A DNA stretch of 64,000 bases from Phycisphaerales bacterium (GCA_029213305.1 JARGPA010000001.1:106069-170068), one strand, 5' to 3'; positions 50,325 to 60,374 are shown, numbered from the stretch's first letter. Notes: generated from the sequence alone by a model not told the origin. A program made the numbers and translations.

Positions 50325-53102
50325 CAACCATCGGATTAGGCTCCGTTGGCCATGATCTAGATTCTTGATCGTTGCAATCGGACGAGCATGGATCCCAGGG
50401 CCGATGAGATCATCCATCCCTGCGAGCCAAGAAATGGTTGAGTCCAGGAGGGTTAGATTGCCTGGCCAACGCGAGAGAACCCGCCCATCTACGAGTCTTT
50501 CGGTATCCGCGATGATTGAGTCTGTTGACCAACCATTTGAACCGATGACGACGAGTCTTTGCTGTGTACCTGCGAGATCTCGTTGGGCGGCTGCTGCGAG
50601 GATGTATTGATCGAGTCGTAGATCTGTGTCCTCGTTAAAGACTGGTTGGTTCCGCATCAGTTTGCGAGATTGAGCCTCGGTTCTCCAGAGTGTGAGCCAA
50701 TCCTTTTCGCCCCAGGTTTCTTCTGGGTTTTCAGTAGAGTTGAGTGTGAGTATCGATGAAGATTCGATACCCTCAATCGGTGTGAGCGACATTGGTACTG
50801 ACCATGGCAATACCGTGTTGAGACCTTCGACGGCGCCTGATATTGGGTTGTTGTTATCGTTTTCAGATACAATTCTTGTGATTGGATCTGCAATTGGTCC
50901 AAGTGGTGCAATCCGAGCATGAAGAATCGGGCGTCCTGAATCAGGGACGATTCCAAAGTCTGCGATTGCTTCTGAGATTGGGTCAGGACTATCAAAGGAT
51001 GGAAAGATTGAAGGGTTGAGTGAGATGGCAAGTGAGTTTCCCTCTTGGAGTAATCTCTCGACGATCTTACCCATCTCGCGTGCGCGTTTTACACCATTAA
51101 ATCCTGAGTCTCCGGACATTGCTGCTGAATCTACGCTAATAACAGCATACACAACTGGACGGATTCCAAATGGATCTAGATCGTCTAAATCAGGCGCAGT
51201 TGGCTCTTCGACGGCGGCCCATTCGATCGTGTCGATCCCTCGTTCTGCGAGGCGTTCTGTAACTTTGGTAAAGAGCTCAGAAGTCCCTAACAGTTCATTG
51301 GGTAATCCGCCGTGGACATATACCAATATTGGTTGGGATGGTGCAACAAGTTGAGCAAGCGCAGACGCGATTAGTTCTTGGGCTCTTGGACCAATGACTC
51401 CAGCAGCTGAAACTCCGGCGCGTTCGAGTGCGATTGAAGAAGGGAGAAGCGCTTCGAGATCAACGGCTGCGACCCCTTGGTTTGGTCCTCCAATGACTAA
51501 TAATGCTTCTCCTGTTTCGAGTGCTCGTCCGATCTGGATTGCATCAATCTGATGTAATCTGCTGATTCGATCCTGCGCAATCGCTGCTTGATCACGGAAT
51601 GTCTCAATCTGTTTCGTCAACGGCGCTGCAATCGTCCGCGGCGCAAGATCGAGTTCTTGTGCATTTGCAAATGATTCTACTTGAACAGAGAGATCATCGA
51701 GCTGATTCATTAACAATGAGAGTGATTGCTCGATCGGTTCTGCGTATGTATCAAATGGGAATACTTCGTTGCTCGATTCGAAGTCAGCAATTTGAGAAGT
51801 AATTCCTTCGCCTTGCTTGAGTAGATCATTCGTGTACATCCGGATGATGTTTGCTCGTTGTTCAAAGACTGCTCGATTGTTTACATTGCTCTGTGTAGTT
51901 GGTTCAATTGCTTGTGCGACCCGATCAAGATTCAATGCAAGTTGCGCAAGCTTTGGGCTCAATGCAAGCATTGTTTGAGCGCTTGATTCAAGAGCACTCA
52001 TATTCGATGCGATTAATCCAGAATCACGATCTGCAAGCTCGAGAAGAAGCTGCTTTGTTTCGTCAATCCCCTCTGGAGAATCAAGATCTATAGATTGAAC
52101 CTGTAGTAGACTGCTCGATTGTTCGTATGCATCCAGGACATCTGACACGAGATCAACAGATCGTTGATCGGCACGACTCTTTGAGATTGCAAGGATGATT
52201 TTAGTAGAGTCTGTCAACCGATTTACTATTCCAGTTGCTCTGCTTGAGAGTTTGTGAGCGCCTGTCGATGTGACATCAACTCGATAGTGATAGGTATTTG
52301 TGATAGCGCTAGTAAAGATCACCGCAGCAGTAGTCGCAAGCAGGAACACAACAACACTAATACTGACGACAAATCGTGATCGTCCAAGTCTTCTGATTTC
52401 CAGAACCGCAGATGCAAGCACGAGCATCCAGATTGAACCAATCAAGAAGAATGCAATCGTTGCAGTATCAACAATCCCTTTCGAGAACTCTTCAATCCGA
52501 ACTTGGATGGAGAGTGCAGAGAGTATCGTTCCGACTTTGACACCTGATTGTTGAGCGATGATACTTGTGAGTACCATCATCAAGATCAAACTCATCACTG
52601 TTCCGAGAAATGCAAGTGTCTGACTCGATGTTAATGAAGAGGCAACCATCCCTATCCCTAGATAGAGCAATCCAACAAGCAAAAGCATAAGGTACCCTGC
52701 GAGGATCGGACCCAGATCGGGGGCAGGATCAGATACCAGATAAAGCAGGATTGGATAAACCAAAGTCGGGAGCATCATAAAAATCAGAAATGCAACGGAC
52801 CCTAAGTATTTGCCAAGTGTGACCGCCCAATCGCCAGCTGGCGCTGTTCGTAGAGCTTCAAAGCTGCCCGATCGATATTCTTCGCTCATGAGTCTCATGG
52901 AGATCGCAGGAGCAATAGGGATCAAAAGCCATCCGGAGTACAGGAAGAAATATCGCAAAGTGCCAGTTTGGCCAGGAACGATTGTTTGATTAACAAACAG
53001 TAAACCAGTTAAAAACGCGAAGAGCGCGATGATGATCCAGCCCGCCGGTACTCGAAACATCGAGGAGAGTTCACGCTGAGCGATTGTGAAGACTCTGCTC
53101 AT
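50259..53102 (-). CDS. Fused ABC-2 permease and Gld-type auxiliary protein (GldF-GldG fusion)
   Basis: A 947-residue protein. Residues 1-240 are an ABC-2 permease with six helices (MSRVFTIAQRELSSMFRVPAGWI and MRLMSEEYRSGSFEALRTAP are the GldF family motifs). Residues 255-275 are a further helix, and residues 280-900 form the large periplasmic GldG-type ABC_transp_aux domain (VDVTSTGAHKLSSRATGIVNRL, SIDLDSPEG, LLVIGGPNQGVAAVDL, GNSLAISLNPSIF). A final helix is near 920-940. In Bacteroidota, GldF and GldG are separate. It is coupled by ATGA to the ATPase gene. The likely role is export or envelope assembly, not necessarily gliding. Confidence 0.87.
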   Translation of the reverse strand: MSRVFTIAQRELSSMFRVPAGWIIIALFAFLTGLLFVNQTIVPGQTGTLRYFFLYSGWLLIPIAPAISMRLMSEEYRSGSFEALRTAPAGDWAVTLGKYLGSVAFLIFMMLPTLVYPILLYLVSDPAPDLGPILAGYLMLLLVGLLYLGIGMVASSLTSSQTLAFLGTVMSLILMMVLTSIIAQQSGVKVGTILSALSIQVRIEEFSKGIVDTATIAFFLIGSIWMLVLASAVLEIRRLGRSRFVVSISVVVFLLATTAAVIFTSAITNTYHYRVDVTSTGAHKLSSRATGIVNRLTDSTKIILAISKSRADQRSVDLVSDVLDAYEQSSSLLQVQSIDLDSPEGIDETKQLLLELADRDSGLIASNMSALESSAQTMLALSPKLAQLALNLDRVAQAIEPTTQSNVNNRAVFEQRANIIRMYTNDLLKQGEGITSQIADFESSNEVFPFDTYAEPIEQSLSLLMNQLDDLSVQVESFANAQELDLAPRTIAAPLTKQIETFRDQAAIAQDRISRLHQIDAIQIGRALETGEALLVIGGPNQGVAAVDLEALLPSSIALERAGVSAAGVIGPRAQELIASALAQLVAPSQPILVYVHGGLPNELLGTSELFTKVTERLAERGIDTIEWAAVEEPTAPDLDDLDPFGIRPVVYAVISVDSAAMSGDSGFNGVKRAREMGKIVERLLQEGNSLAISLNPSIFPSFDSPDPISEAIADFGIVPDSGRPILHARIAPLGPIADPITRIVSENDNNNPISGAVEGLNTVLPWSVPMSLTPIEGIESSSILTLNSTENPEETWGEKDWLTLWRTEAQSRKLMRNQPVFNEDTDLRLDQYILAAAAQRDLAGTQQRLVVIGSNGWSTDSIIADTERLVDGRVLSRWPGNLTLLDSTISWLAGMDDLIGPGIHARPIATIKNLDHGQRSLIRWLLLAGLPGFILTMGMAYRLIFG

Positions 53103-54088
53103 TGTGCACCTCCAGGTTGGACATCAGATGCAGTATCAACCAGCTGGACAAACAGTGACTCAAGTGTGGGCACATTTTTACGAAGCTCTCGTATGAACAA
53201 TCCATGATCGTCTGCCGCCGCCGCGATTGCTTCGCGAAGATCTTGCTCATTTGGAGCAGACTCGAGTTCGATTGCAGACCATCCCGCTTGAGCATCGATT
53301 GGTTGGATCCCCGCGGGTTTCGCTGCGGCAATTCCTGGGATCGCTGCAAGAATGCGCAAAGCATGCTCAATTCCTGCACTGGGATTGGTTCTGATCTCAA
53401 TTTTGTAGCTAATCGGCCCCGGAGAAGCGTTGATCAACTCGCTTGGAGTCCCGTCAGCTCTAATTTTTCCCCCTGCAAATACGATCACTCGATCGCAGGT
53501 TCGTTCAACTTCAGGGAGTATGTGAGAACAGAGTAGAGTGGTTCGTTCTTCGGAGAGTTCGCGAATAAGTGAGCGAGCTTCGCGAATTTGAGTCGGATCG
53601 AGTCCATTTGTCGGTTCATCAAGTATGAGGACTTGTGGATTGTGAACAAGCGCCGCAGCGAGCCCGACCCGTTGTCGATATCCCTTGGATAAATGTCCAA
53701 CTCGACGACGCGCGACATCTGTGATTCGAGTTTGGGCCATCGCTTTGTCAATCGCAGGTCCAATATCTCGTCCGGGAACCTTATAAAGTTTCGCGCGATG
53801 CTTGAGATACCCTTTTACGCTCATTTCCGGGTAAATTGGGGCACTTTCAGGCAAATACCCGATGAGGGACTTTGCTCTTGCAGCTTGAGTTTGGATGTCG
53901 TGTCCAACGATTTTGATCGTACCTGAATCTGGGGTCAAAAAACCCGTCATCATACGAATAGTGGTGCTTTTACCGGCTCCATTGGGTCCTAGGAGCCCTG
54001 CGATTTGCCCTGTTGGGAGCTCGAAGGATACATTCTGGACCGCTTTGAGCGAGCCGAACGATTTTGAAATTTCTCGAACCAGAATCAT
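53099..54088 (-). CDS. ABC transporter ATP-binding protein (GldA-like)
   Basis: A 329-residue ATPase with Walker A LLGPNGAGKSTT (near 35-46), Q-loop GYLPESAPIYPEMS, ABC signature HLSKGYRQRVGLAAAL, Walker B QVLILDEPTNGLDP and switch His in LCSHILPEVE. The C-terminal 100 residues carry the extra domain seen in GldA-type ATPases (YKIEIRTNPSAGIEHALRIL). It powers the fused permease whose start overlaps its stop by ATGA. The gene is the first of the two in transcription. Confidence 0.92.
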   Translation of the reverse strand: MILVREISKSFGSLKAVQNVSFELPTGQIAGLLGPNGAGKSTTIRMMTGFLTPDSGTIKIVGHDIQTQAARAKSLIGYLPESAPIYPEMSVKGYLKHRAKLYKVPGRDIGPAIDKAMAQTRITDVARRRVGHLSKGYRQRVGLAAALVHNPQVLILDEPTNGLDPTQIREARSLIRELSEERTTLLCSHILPEVERTCDRVIVFAGGKIRADGTPSELINASPGPISYKIEIRTNPSAGIEHALRILAAIPGIAAAKPAGIQPIDAQAGWSAIELESAPNEQDLREAIAAAADDHGLFIRELRKNVPTLESLFVQLVDTASDVQPGGAQ

Positions 54089-54304
54089 GCGTGTTTCACA
54101 GCCTTATGCATCACTTAGCCGATATGGTCACGAAGGTCACTTTCCTTCTTTGGATTCGTGATTGTTTTCCAATAAGGACGAATCATTGAAGAACCCCGCG
54201 AGGATTATGTGCGAAGAGAGCATAGGGTATACGCATTGGACGATCATGTGTTGTCAAGAATCGTCCAACTTTGATTTTCAGCTCGTTTCGGACACTGCCA
54301 AGTC

Positions 54305-55921
54305 ATGGTAGAGACACAACCCAAACTAGTGATCGTCGGCGGCCATCGGGATATGGCGCAAGAGCTCAAGGATCAGCTGGGCGATCGGTACGAGATTGTA
54401 GAGCAACCAGACGATTCTGGGCTCGCCGCCGTGCTCAAAGCACTTGGAGAGGGTGTCTGCATTGTTGACCCTGACGGGGAAATCAGTTGGAGTAATGATT
54501 ACTTCAAAGGACTGGATGTCGAAACCCAACGTGAAGTCCTCTCACTTTGTATCCAATCTGCTGACTCTGTTGCTTCACTTAAGCATGAGACCAGAGGTGC
54601 GTTAGTTACAAAGCACGAAGTGAGCACTCTCGATGGACAACGGATCTTTGATATCTACATCACAGGAATCGCACAGCGCGATGATGATGGGATGCACGCT
54701 GGACGGGTCGCTGCGATTGTGCGAGACGTCACCATGGCTAAGCACGCCGAACGGAAGATGATCGCGCTTGATCGTGCGGGATTTGAACTCGTTCGTCTCG
54801 ATGTTCAAGAGATCCGAGAAATGAACGCAATGGAGCGTCTGCAGCTGCTCGAAAAACGCATTGTGCGTTTTTCAAATGAACTACTCAACTTTGATCATTT
54901 CGGAATTTTCCTGATCGATCAGAAGACGAATCGTTTACAGATGGTGATGCAATCCGGATTTCCTCAAGAGATTCAGGACTTGGATCTCTATCTCGAATCT
55001 GAAGGCTCAGGAATCTCAGGTCATGTCGCATCGACTGGGAAGAGCTACATCTGTAATGATGCAACACAAGACGAACGATTTCTCCCAGGACTCTCAGGCG
55101 CAAGATCAAGTTTGACAGTACCCCTTCGTGTATCTGATCGAATCATCGGAATTATGGATATCGAATCCAAACAACCCGGAGAGTTCGACGAGCAAGATCA
55201 AATGTACGCTGAGATCTTCGGGAGATATGTTGCGATGGCGCTTCACATGCTTCAACTTCTCGTCAGCGAACGCACAGAGACGAATCTCATCGTGTCCGAT
55301 CGGGTAACGGGCGAGATTAACGAGCCTCTCGATGACATTATTCACGAGATTGATTGGTTAACAGAGCATGAGATCGACGCTGACGATGAGACAAAGGCAC
55401 ACATCAAACGAATTATGATGGATGTCGAATCGATTAGAAATCGAGTTAAATCAGTCGCGTCCGGCCCACAAACTCTTCTGGGTGTTGACAAAGCACTATT
55501 AGAACGCGAGAAAGATCCGAAACTCATCGGGAAACGCGTACTTGTTGTTGATGACAATCAGAAGATTCGAAAAATCATCGGCGAAGTTCTCACGCATCGA
55601 GGTTGTGAAACAACTGTAGTTTCTGACGGGTCACAAGCAATTCAGTTGCTCGAAGAGATCTCTGAAAACAACGGGCAAGCGTTTGATCTCGTAATCTCTG
55701 ATATCCAAATGCCCGATCGGAATGGGTACGAGGTGTTCAGTGCTGCTCGAAAGAACTGCCCTGGAGTACCTGTCATACTCATGACAGGATTTGGATATGA
55801 TCCGCACCATTCAATCGTGCGTGCGTCACAAGATGGGTTGCAGAGTGTGCTCTTCAAACCATTCGAGATTGAACTGTTGATGGGACAAGTGCGAGAAGCA
55901 CTCGGAATTGTCAACGATTAA
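54305..55921 (+). CDS. PAS-GAF-receiver regulator with a degenerate histidine-kinase H-box
   Basis: A 538-residue cytoplasmic signalling protein. Order: a short N-terminal part, a PAS domain (about 45-150, ALGEGVCIVDPDGEISWSNDYFKGL), GAF (about 165-315, LLNFDHFGIFLIDQKTNRL), a coiled helical DHp-like segment with VTGEINEPLDDIIHEIDWL (334-352), and a C-terminal receiver (411-538) with Asp416-417, phosphoacceptor Asp466, Thr494 and Lys518 all intact. There is no ATPase domain. The H-box His position holds Gly336. It stands alone between divergent and convergent genes. Input and output targets are unknown. Confidence 0.9.
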   Translation: MVETQPKLVIVGGHRDMAQELKDQLGDRYEIVEQPDDSGLAAVLKALGEGVCIVDPDGEISWSNDYFKGLDVETQREVLSLCIQSADSVASLKHETRGALVTKHEVSTLDGQRIFDIYITGIAQRDDDGMHAGRVAAIVRDVTMAKHAERKMIALDRAGFELVRLDVQEIREMNAMERLQLLEKRIVRFSNELLNFDHFGIFLIDQKTNRLQMVMQSGFPQEIQDLDLYLESEGSGISGHVASTGKSYICNDATQDERFLPGLSGARSSLTVPLRVSDRIIGIMDIESKQPGEFDEQDQMYAEIFGRYVAMALHMLQLLVSERTETNLIVSDRVTGEINEPLDDIIHEIDWLTEHEIDADDETKAHIKRIMMDVESIRNRVKSVASGPQTLLGVDKALLEREKDPKLIGKRVLVVDDNQKIRKIIGEVLTHRGCETTVVSDGSQAIQLLEEISENNGQAFDLVISDIQMPDRNGYEVFSAARKNCPGVPVILMTGFGYDPHHSIVRASQDGLQSVLFKPFEIELLMGQVREALGIVND

Positions 55922-55945
55922 AACATACATATCGGTTTTATAGAG

Positions 55946-56872
55946 TTATTTTCGAGTTGCGATCAGTACCCGATCGAGTCCGTCGCTGTCCTTTGCAATG
56001 CGTGCGTTTTCGATTAGTTCATGGTTGTTCGCAAGTTCAAGCGATTGTTGAGCAGTACATGACGCGAGTTCGATGAGCAACAAACCACCTGAGACAAGCA
56101 AGCGAGGCCCGTCATCGATGAGCTTTGCGACGAACTCCATCCCGTCTTCTTTGGCGCGAAGAGCAAGAGTTGGTTCGTGGTTCTTCACATTCGCTTCTAC
56201 TGATTCCCATTCATGATCTGGAATGTATGGCGGGTTGGAACAGAGATAGTTGAGCGACGCGTTGTTCCCCGCGATCTGATGATTGTTGATTGGATCGAGG
56301 AGATCGCCGCAGATGAGTTCGACACGATCTTCGAGTTTGTGCGTACAGATGTTGTGTTGCGCAACTTCAAGGGCATCCTCAGAGATATCTGTCGCGATGA
56401 CTCTGGCGCCGGGTAAGTTCTTCGCAAGCGCCGAAGCGATACAACCCGATCCAGTACAAATGTCAGCGATCAGAATCCCTGTCCCTGCATCCGATTCTCT
56501 CAGTGCGTTGACATCAGGGTTATTTCGAGAGTGTTGCAAAACCTCTTCGACAATCGTCAACGTTGAAGGGCGAGGAATAAGCACACGATTGTCAACTTTG
56601 AAGTGCATCGTGAAGAACACTTCTTCGCCGACGAGGTATTGGATGGGTTCGTGATTGAGCGCTCGTTTTACAAGATCTCGGAGCGTGTCGCGTTCAAGAG
56701 GAGAAGCGGGTCGATCCGTCTCCATATAGAGACGCAAACGATCGCACCCAAGCACATGCGCAAGGAGCATCTCGGCCATGCGACGAGGGGAGTCGAGATC
56801 AGCAGATTCAAAGGCTTTGCTCATCCACGCGAGGAGATCGCGGGTCGTCCAAGTTTTGGTTGGCGGCGGCAT
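55946..56872 (-). CDS. prmC: Release factor glutamine methyltransferase
   Basis: A 308-residue SAM-dependent methyltransferase that methylates the GGQ glutamine of peptide release factors. The N-terminal helical domain precedes the catalytic domain with IADICTGSGCIASALAKNLPGARVIATDIS (SAM loop) and the signature NPPY in SNPPYIPDHEW, followed by EPTLALRAKEDGMEFV. It is on the minus strand behind the hypothetical gene at 56897 and polA. Confidence 0.93.
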   Translation of the reverse strand: MPPPTKTWTTRDLLAWMSKAFESADLDSPRRMAEMLLAHVLGCDRLRLYMETDRPASPLERDTLRDLVKRALNHEPIQYLVGEEVFFTMHFKVDNRVLIPRPSTLTIVEEVLQHSRNNPDVNALRESDAGTGILIADICTGSGCIASALAKNLPGARVIATDISEDALEVAQHNICTHKLEDRVELICGDLLDPINNHQIAGNNASLNYLCSNPPYIPDHEWESVEANVKNHEPTLALRAKEDGMEFVAKLIDDGPRLLVSGGLLLIELASCTAQQSLELANNHELIENARIAKDSDGLDRVLIATRK

Positions 56873-56896
56873 GAGGGAGTGTATGCGAATGGGTGC

Positions 56897-57427
56897 TCAA
56901 AGGCAGGGGTAATGTTTTGCGAGCCATTCGCTCGCAGCAGTTTGGAGCTCTGATATAGTTCTAATTCGGGAGGACTCTAGCTGATCCCCAATCATCCATT
57001 CAGAATCGCCCGCCCACCATTGGTAGTACACCGAGAGAATAACGCTGAGATCCATGAAATTGGGATTTATGTAGTGATCATTGTGGTACACGCGGATGAG
57101 TAAGTCATGTGCTATCTCTATAGCTTTTGTATCATTCGCAAGTAGTTCTTGCAATCGTGCACCAATATAGATTTGATCACACATTTCTCGATTCGGAATT
57201 GCTGTGGATGGGTCGAGTTCTTTTATTGTGGAAACGAGCATCGCCTGGGTATCCTCAGCCGTATTCGTTGGTTCGCACAAGACAATGCGGAAGAGTTCGC
57301 AGTAGATTCCGTCGTTCATTGCCTGTTCGGCGATGCTTTGGAGTCGAGCCCCCCAAGGGGCATTGTCGCATATGCTATGGGCATAGAGGTTTCGGAGTAA
57401 TAAGACAAGTTGGGAAGTTTCATCCAC
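56897..57427 (-). CDS. Protein of unknown function coupled to polA
   Basis: A 176-residue acidic, mainly helical protein with no family I recognise. It has aromatic clusters (SVYYQWWAGDSEW). The start is GTG at 57425-57427, overlapping the polA stop by one base (TAGTG), with GGAGGG 5 bases ahead inside polA. An upstream in-frame TTG at 57445 is less likely. Strong coupling argues that it is a real gene made with polA. prmC follows 24 bases on. Confidence 0.65.
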   Translation of the reverse strand: MDETSQLVLLLRNLYAHSICDNAPWGARLQSIAEQAMNDGIYCELFRIVLCEPTNTAEDTQAMLVSTIKELDPSTAIPNREMCDQIYIGARLQELLANDTKAIEIAHDLLIRVYHNDHYINPNFMDLSVILSVYYQWWAGDSEWMIGDQLESSRIRTISELQTAASEWLAKHYPCL

Positions 57428-60336
57428 TACTTCCCTCCGAACCAATCACTCGAAACATGAGCATCGACGGTGAGTGGTACTTTCAAGTCCATCGCGGCTT
57501 CCATGCGTTCGACGATGAGGGCTTTGGCCGAGTGGGCATTCGCGTCGGGGGTCTCGAAGACGAGTTCGTCGTGGATCTGAAGAATCATCTTCGAGTTGTG
57601 TAACGGCGAATCAGAATCAGCAGCTTTGATCCGTTGATGTAGATCAATCATCGCAAGTTTGATCAGATCCGCGGCGGATCCTTGGACAACGGAGTTGATC
57701 GCCATTCGTTCTGCGAGTGCTTTACGCTGTGGATTGCGATCATCAATATCGTTGATGGGTCTTCGCCGACCGAGCATTGTTTCGACATATCCGTGCGAAC
57801 GAGCAAAGACGACACATTCTTCGAGAAACGAAGTGATGTTTGCAAACTTCGCTTTGTAGTTGTCGATGATCTCTGTTGCTTCGCTGTTAGAGACATTGAG
57901 TCGTCTTGCGAGTCCCCATGGGGTGACGCCGTAAACGATTCCGAAGTTGACCATCTTGGCGCCTGAGCGTTGTTCTTTAGTTACTTGATCGAGCGGGATG
58001 TCATTGATCTGAGCAGCGACAGCTTGATGGATATCCTCGCCTGCAAGGAATGCTTCGATGAGGGCGGGATCATCCGAGAGATGAGCAAGGATACGGAGCT
58101 CGATCTGTGAGTAATCCGCAGAGATGAGTTGATGATCAGGAGGTGCGATGAACGCTTTTCGTATTTCTTTTCCTATATCACTTCGGATTGGAATGTTCTG
58201 TAGGTTTGGATCTGAAGAACTCAAGCGCCCTGTAGCGGCGACGGTTTGATGGAAACTTGCATGAATCCTCTTAGTCTTAGGATGAACATCATCTGCGAGC
58301 GCTTTGAGATAGGTGCTTACAAGCTTCGTGAGTTGTCGATACTCAAGGATGAGTTGAGGGATCGGAGTCTCAACATCTGGGTCGAGTGAAAGTTTTTCGA
58401 GAACCTCAGCATTCGTTGAGAATCCAGTTTTCGTTTTCTTGATTGGTTTGATCCCCAATCCTTCAACTTCATCATCCGGTTTGTTGAACAACGCGGCGGA
58501 GAGCTGTTTAGGACTATTGAGATCGAAAGTTCTTGCGATTGTTGATTTTGCTTCTTCGTCGATTGTACTGATCAGCTCATCGATGCGTTTTTGGAGTCTG
58601 ACTTCTTGGTTGTTGAGTTCATCTTTGGAAACGAGTACGCCGTTGTATTCGAGAGCCGCGAGGACCTCGACGAGAGGCATTTCCACTTCTCTATAGAGCT
58701 TTTCGAGTGATGATTCTTTATGAATCATCGGAGAGAGTTTCTCGTTGAGTTGGAAAGTGACATCCGCGTCTTCTGCAGCGTACGGCCCGGCGAGTTCAAG
58801 CGCAACCTCGTCGAAACGCTTCTGGTTTTTTCCAGTTCCAATCAGATCTTTGATTGACAGGTTGGTTCGATCTAGGAACGCAAGGGAGAGATTGTCCATC
58901 GAGTGTGATGATCGTGATGAGTCGAGGACATAAGAAGCGATCATGGTATCGCCTGCCTGTGATTGTTGATCTGCAGGCACAAACCCACGAAGTGTGATCC
59001 CCGCATTCTGGAAGATCAGCAGATCATATTTGATGTTCTGTCCGACTTTCTGGATTGATTCGTTTTCTAGTACAGGTTTGAGTGCGGCGATCACTTGCTC
59101 ATTATCAAGATGAGATGTGGGATCAGGTGATCGAGTTGGGATGTAGTAACCTTTTCCCGATTCGGTAGAGACAGATATCCCGACAAGCTCGGCCCACATC
59201 GGGTTGATATGAGTTGTTTCGGTATCTACCGCGATCAGTGAAGCAGATTCGAGTTGTTTCACAAGTTTATCAAGCTCACTCTTTGTGCGCACAATGGTGT
59301 AGTCGCCGTCAACTTCAATCGTAGATTCAGTAGATGAATCATTGGGTTGATTAAACAAACTAAATGGATCTGCAGGTTCAGGTTTTTTCTTCGCGGCGGG
59401 TTTTGCTTTGGGCGCGGGTTCTTCTCCAGTTACTAACCGTTTGATATCATCCTGATACCTGTTGAACCCAAACTCTTTGCAATACGCGATGAGCTTATCA
59501 AAGTCGAGATCATCGACTGTCGTCTTGAGCAGATCAAGTTCGATTGGAACATCGTGACGGAGCGTAACAAGTTCCTTTGATAAGGGCAGAGACTCAATCG
59601 ATGCAAGGATATTCTCTCGTCGTTTCCCTTTGATCGTTCCTTCTTTGGCAGCGTCAAAGATTGCATCGAGTGTATCAAATTCAACAAGCAACTTCGCTGC
59701 GGTTTTGATCCCGATTCCCATCACCCCTGGGATGTTATCTGCTGTATCACCCATCAGCGTGAGCAGATCGATCATCTGATCTGGACGGATTCCGAGATCT
59801 TCCATGAGATCCGCTTCCGTAATCAGTTTATCTGTATGAACATCATACATCTCAGTGGGGGGGGTGCCCTCGCCTAGGAGTTGTTTGAGATCTTTATCCT
59901 TAGAGATGATACGGACTCTGATGTCGGGATGCTTCGTTGAGAAATCAGTCGCGATCGTTGCAAGAACATCGTCGGCTTCGAATCCTTCGCACCCGATCAC
60001 TGGGACACCGATTGCTTCGAGCATTTCGATTGCTCGATTCACTTGTGGAAAGAGATCTTCTGGAGGCGCATCTCGATTCGCTTTGTACTCAGGATAGAGT
60101 TGAGATCGGAATGTGCCTTGATCACCTCCAACATCGAGCGCGACGGCGATGTAGTCTGCTTTCCCATCATCAAGTAGATGTATTCCATCATTCTTGAGCA
60201 GTTTGAGGAGCATCCCCACGAACCCGTATGTCATGTTGGTTGGTTCACCGGTAACTGGAGATGTCATTGGTGTTCGGATCGCGTGATATGCGCGAAAGAA
60301 CTGTGCGTAGCCGTCGATGAGGTAGAGGGTTTTCAT
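57427..60336 (-). CDS. polA: DNA polymerase I
   Basis: A 969-residue polymerase with all three domains. Residues 1-300 are the 5' flap nuclease (LYLIDGYAQFFRAYHAIRTP, GFEADDVLATIAT, DNIPGVMGIGIKTAAKLL). Residues about 350-540 are the 3'-5' exonuclease with intact metal residues (VDTETTHINP, KYDLLIF, YAAEDADVTFQL), so proofreading is likely. Residues 560-969 are polymerase (SADYSQIELRILAHLSDDP, KMVNFGIVYGVTPWGLA, QIHDELVFETP). A Pro/Lys-rich linker near 305-340 joins the first two. The ATG at 60334-60336 has no strong Shine-Dalgarno. It fills and repairs gaps and removes RNA primers. Confidence 0.96.
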   Translation of the reverse strand: MKTLYLIDGYAQFFRAYHAIRTPMTSPVTGEPTNMTYGFVGMLLKLLKNDGIHLLDDGKADYIAVALDVGGDQGTFRSQLYPEYKANRDAPPEDLFPQVNRAIEMLEAIGVPVIGCEGFEADDVLATIATDFSTKHPDIRVRIISKDKDLKQLLGEGTPPTEMYDVHTDKLITEADLMEDLGIRPDQMIDLLTLMGDTADNIPGVMGIGIKTAAKLLVEFDTLDAIFDAAKEGTIKGKRRENILASIESLPLSKELVTLRHDVPIELDLLKTTVDDLDFDKLIAYCKEFGFNRYQDDIKRLVTGEEPAPKAKPAAKKKPEPADPFSLFNQPNDSSTESTIEVDGDYTIVRTKSELDKLVKQLESASLIAVDTETTHINPMWAELVGISVSTESGKGYYIPTRSPDPTSHLDNEQVIAALKPVLENESIQKVGQNIKYDLLIFQNAGITLRGFVPADQQSQAGDTMIASYVLDSSRSSHSMDNLSLAFLDRTNLSIKDLIGTGKNQKRFDEVALELAGPYAAEDADVTFQLNEKLSPMIHKESSLEKLYREVEMPLVEVLAALEYNGVLVSKDELNNQEVRLQKRIDELISTIDEEAKSTIARTFDLNSPKQLSAALFNKPDDEVEGLGIKPIKKTKTGFSTNAEVLEKLSLDPDVETPIPQLILEYRQLTKLVSTYLKALADDVHPKTKRIHASFHQTVAATGRLSSSDPNLQNIPIRSDIGKEIRKAFIAPPDHQLISADYSQIELRILAHLSDDPALIEAFLAGEDIHQAVAAQINDIPLDQVTKEQRSGAKMVNFGIVYGVTPWGLARRLNVSNSEATEIIDNYKAKFANITSFLEECVVFARSHGYVETMLGRRRPINDIDDRNPQRKALAERMAINSVVQGSAADLIKLAMIDLHQRIKAADSDSPLHNSKMILQIHDELVFETPDANAHSAKALIVERMEAAMDLKVPLTVDAHVSSDWFGGK

Positions 60337-60374
60337 TATCAATAGGGTAGGGGAGTTTGTGCTATGATTCTGGG

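Noticed and set aside
54089-54304. tRNA or small RNA gene in the 216-base gap before the PAS-GAF-receiver gene
   Set aside because: No cloverleaf arms, no GGTTCGA-type T loop and no strong terminator were found.
55917-55946. TAAAAC...GTTTTA hairpin between the receiver gene and prmC as a terminator
   Set aside because: The stem is only 6 bp and almost all A/T, too weak to call.
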